Part shown: in pieces, positions 5,283-6,591 of the stretch
How positions within the stretch are numbered: the first letter of the stretch is position 1
Layout: each line of letters opens with the position of its first letter
Assembly (NCBI GenBank): GCA_031272005.1
Contig: JAISUQ010000072.1
Coordinates: 1 to 6,591, forward strand
Length of the DNA: 6,591 nt
Source of the DNA: Coriobacteriales bacterium
Lineage (GTDB): Bacteria > Actinomycetota > Coriobacteriia > Coriobacteriales > UBA8131
Direction of reading: 5' to 3'
Made by a program: the position numbers and the translations under genes
Notes under the pieces: model-generated
Database searches by the model: none
What the model saw: only the letters and a program-made list of their open reading frames with translations
Told to the model about the DNA's origin: nothing

Positions 5283-6479
5283 ATGTTCATCCTGGTCATC
5301 AACGCTGGATCATCCTCACTGAAATATCAGCTGTTCGACGCCGAGACCCGCGAAGTCCGCAGCAAGGGGCTGTGCGAGCGGGTCGGCGCATTGGACTCGT
5401 TTATCCATCACACCAAAGGCACCGACGACAAACACACCGAATTCGTCGAACTGACCGACCACGCCACTGCTGTGCGGGTAGTCCACGACATCCTCCTGGA
5501 CGGTGAGAATGGCGTGCTCAACAGCCTGGACGAGATCGCAGCCATCGGCCATCGCGTGGTCCATGGCGGTGAGTTCTTCCAGCAGTCGGTAATCATCGAT
5601 GATGACGTGCTGCAGCAGATTGAGGCCTGTGTGCCGCTGGCCCCGTTGCACAATCCGCCCGCCCTGGCCTGCATCGAGGCCTGTCGGGAACTGATGCCCA
5701 AGGCGCTGAATGTCGCCGTCTTTGATACCGCCTTCAACCAGACGATGCCGCCGAAGGCCTACATCTACCCTCTGCCTTATGAGCTTTACGAGCAGTATCG
5801 GGTGCGTAAATATGGCTTCCATGGCACATCACATCGTTATGTCTCAACCCGCGCTGCCCAGCTGCTGGGCCGCCCACTCGATGAGCTGCGCATCATCAGC
5901 TGCCATCTGGGCAGCGGCTGCTCGCTGGCGGCGGTGGACCACGGCCGCTGTGTGGACAACACCCTGGGCTTCACCCCCTTGGATGGCCTGATGATGGGCA
6001 CTCGCTGCGGCTCCATCGATCCAGCCATCGTCATCTTCCTGATCCGTGAGGTGGGCTTGAGCCCCGATGATGCTGAGGAGATAATGAACAAGCTTTCCGG
6101 CTTCCAGGGCGTCTCCGGGGTCTCCAATGACCTGCGCGACGTCAAGCAGGCCGCCGACGCCGGTAACGAGCGGGCCCAGCTGGCCTATCAGATCTTCGCC
6201 AACCGCATCAAGAAGTTCATCGGTGCCTATACCTTCGAGATGGGCGGGGTCGATGCCATTATCATGACTGCCGGGGTCGGCGAAAACGACGCCTACACCC
6301 GCCAGCTGGTCTTCGAGGGCCTGGACGGCCTGGGGATAGTGTTGGACTCAGAGAAGAACCTCCAGCGCGGCGAAGACCGGATCATCTCTGCCGATTCCTC
6401 CCAGGTGCAGATCCTGGTCATCCCGACCAATGACGAGCTGATGATTGTCGACGATGTCCTGGCCCTGTGCCAGCCTTGA
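5283..6479 (+). CDS. ackA: Acetate kinase
   Basis: Acetate kinase interconverts acetyl phosphate plus ADP and acetate plus ATP in the cytoplasm; in fermenters it is a main ATP source and completes the pathway begun by phosphotransacetylase (no pta gene is in this window). The 398-residue length is typical. Family motifs run in order: NAGSSSLKYQLFD at residues 7-19, HRVVHGG at 90-96 (R91), APLHNPPAL at 120-128 (H123), VFDTAF at 146-151 (D148, catalytic), KYGFHGTSH at 176-184 (H180), HLGSGCS at 208-214, GFTPLDGLMMGTRCGSIDP at 229-247 (R241), GVGEND at 331-336 and TNDEL at 382-386. N7, R91, H123, D148, H180, H208 and R241 coincide with the well-studied Methanosarcina thermophila numbering as I recall it. 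The ATG at 5283 has GGGAG at 5271-5275, seven bases upstream. The next gene begins 16 bases after the stop. Confidence 0.97.
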   Translation: MFILVINAGSSSLKYQLFDAETREVRSKGLCERVGALDSFIHHTKGTDDKHTEFVELTDHATAVRVVHDILLDGENGVLNSLDEIAAIGHRVVHGGEFFQQSVIIDDDVLQQIEACVPLAPLHNPPALACIEACRELMPKALNVAVFDTAFNQTMPPKAYIYPLPYELYEQYRVRKYGFHGTSHRYVSTRAAQLLGRPLDELRIISCHLGSGCSLAAVDHGRCVDNTLGFTPLDGLMMGTRCGSIDPAIVIFLIREVGLSPDDAEEIMNKLSGFQGVSGVSNDLRDVKQAADAGNERAQLAYQIFANRIKKFIGAYTFEMGGVDAIIMTAGVGENDAYTRQLVFEGLDGLGIVLDSEKNLQRGEDRIISADSSQVQILVIPTNDELMIVDDVLALCQP

Positions 6480-6495
6480 TGGGAGCGGTGGCAAA

Positions 6496-6591
6496 TTGGC
6501 TAAACTGATCAGCTTCGCCATACCCTGCTACAATGCGGCAGAATACATGGATCACTGCCTGCAGACCCTGATTGACGGGGCTGGTGCCAAT
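6496..6591 (+). CDS. Family 2 glycosyltransferase, N-terminal fragment
   Basis: The last 96 bases encode 32 residues that run off the window. They read MAKLISFAIPCYNAAEYMDH and on to CLQTLIDGAG, which is the first strand, IPCYN loop and first helix of a GT-A fold family 2 glycosyltransferase; these enzymes move sugars from nucleotide sugars to lipids, polysaccharides or cell-wall polymers. Only the nucleotide-binding N-terminus is seen; the DxD motif and any membrane helices lie beyond the edge, so substrate and topology are unknown. The start is TTG at 6496, with GGGAG at 6481-6485 about ten bases upstream; the spacing is long but no better start precedes the conserved strand. It lies 16 bases after ackA and may be co-transcribed with it. 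Confidence 0.85.
   Translation, partial: MAKLISFAIPCYNAAEYMDHCLQTLIDGAGAN

Noticed and set aside
5316..5822. 168-residue open frame on the minus strand opposite ackA
   Set aside because: Shadow of ackA; no domain recognised.
1..6591. Possible defence system, toxin-antitoxin pair, prophage or other new system
   Set aside because: Every complete gene belongs to a recognised housekeeping family with intact motifs, and no direct-repeat array, integrase, transposase or small paired genes are present.

Overview
The window is an ordinary stretch of a bacterial chromosome, moderately GC-rich by eye and densely coded. It holds six complete protein genes and one partial gene at each edge. There are no RNA genes, mobile elements, CRISPR repeats or phage genes that I can see. 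No stretch of 300 bases lacks a gene; the longest gaps are about 85-100 bases. Gene content and order (RNase D with an HRDC domain, a YugP-type membrane zinc peptidase, xseA, xseB, a HIT hydrolase, acetate kinase, a family 2 glycosyltransferase) suggest a Gram-positive anaerobe of the Actinobacteria. I would guess class Coriobacteriia, but this rests on remembered gene neighbourhoods and cannot be proven here.

Layout. Positions 1-249 (+) hold the C-terminal end of a membrane protein with a regular coiled-coil tail. It converges on a lipid-kinase-like gene of the diacylglycerol kinase family (291-1214, -), and a small hairpin lies in the 41-base gap. A 94-base divergent region separates the kinase gene from an RNase D gene (1309-2457, +). 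That region carries a TATAAT box for the kinase and a perfect hexamer inverted repeat over its likely transcription start. An 85-base gap with another TATAAT box and overlapping inverted repeats precedes a likely operon: zinc peptidase (2543-3211), xseA (3211-4590), xseB (4583-4822) and a HIT protein (4834-5181). The first three of these genes overlap. Acetate kinase (5283-6479) follows after 101 bases, and a glycosyltransferase start (6496 onward) follows 16 bases later.

How the genes work together. XseA and XseB are the two subunits of exodeoxyribonuclease VII and belong together. RNase D (RNA 3' trimming), the HIT protein (nucleotide phosphoramidate or nucleotide turnover) and acetate kinase (ATP from acetyl phosphate) are housekeeping functions without an obvious shared pathway. 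All complete enzymes keep the main motifs expected for activity. I did not find a new biological system. The points most worth a second look are the two intergenic regions with inverted repeats, the translational coupling of a membrane peptidase to exonuclease VII, and the unidentified coiled-coil membrane protein at the left edge.
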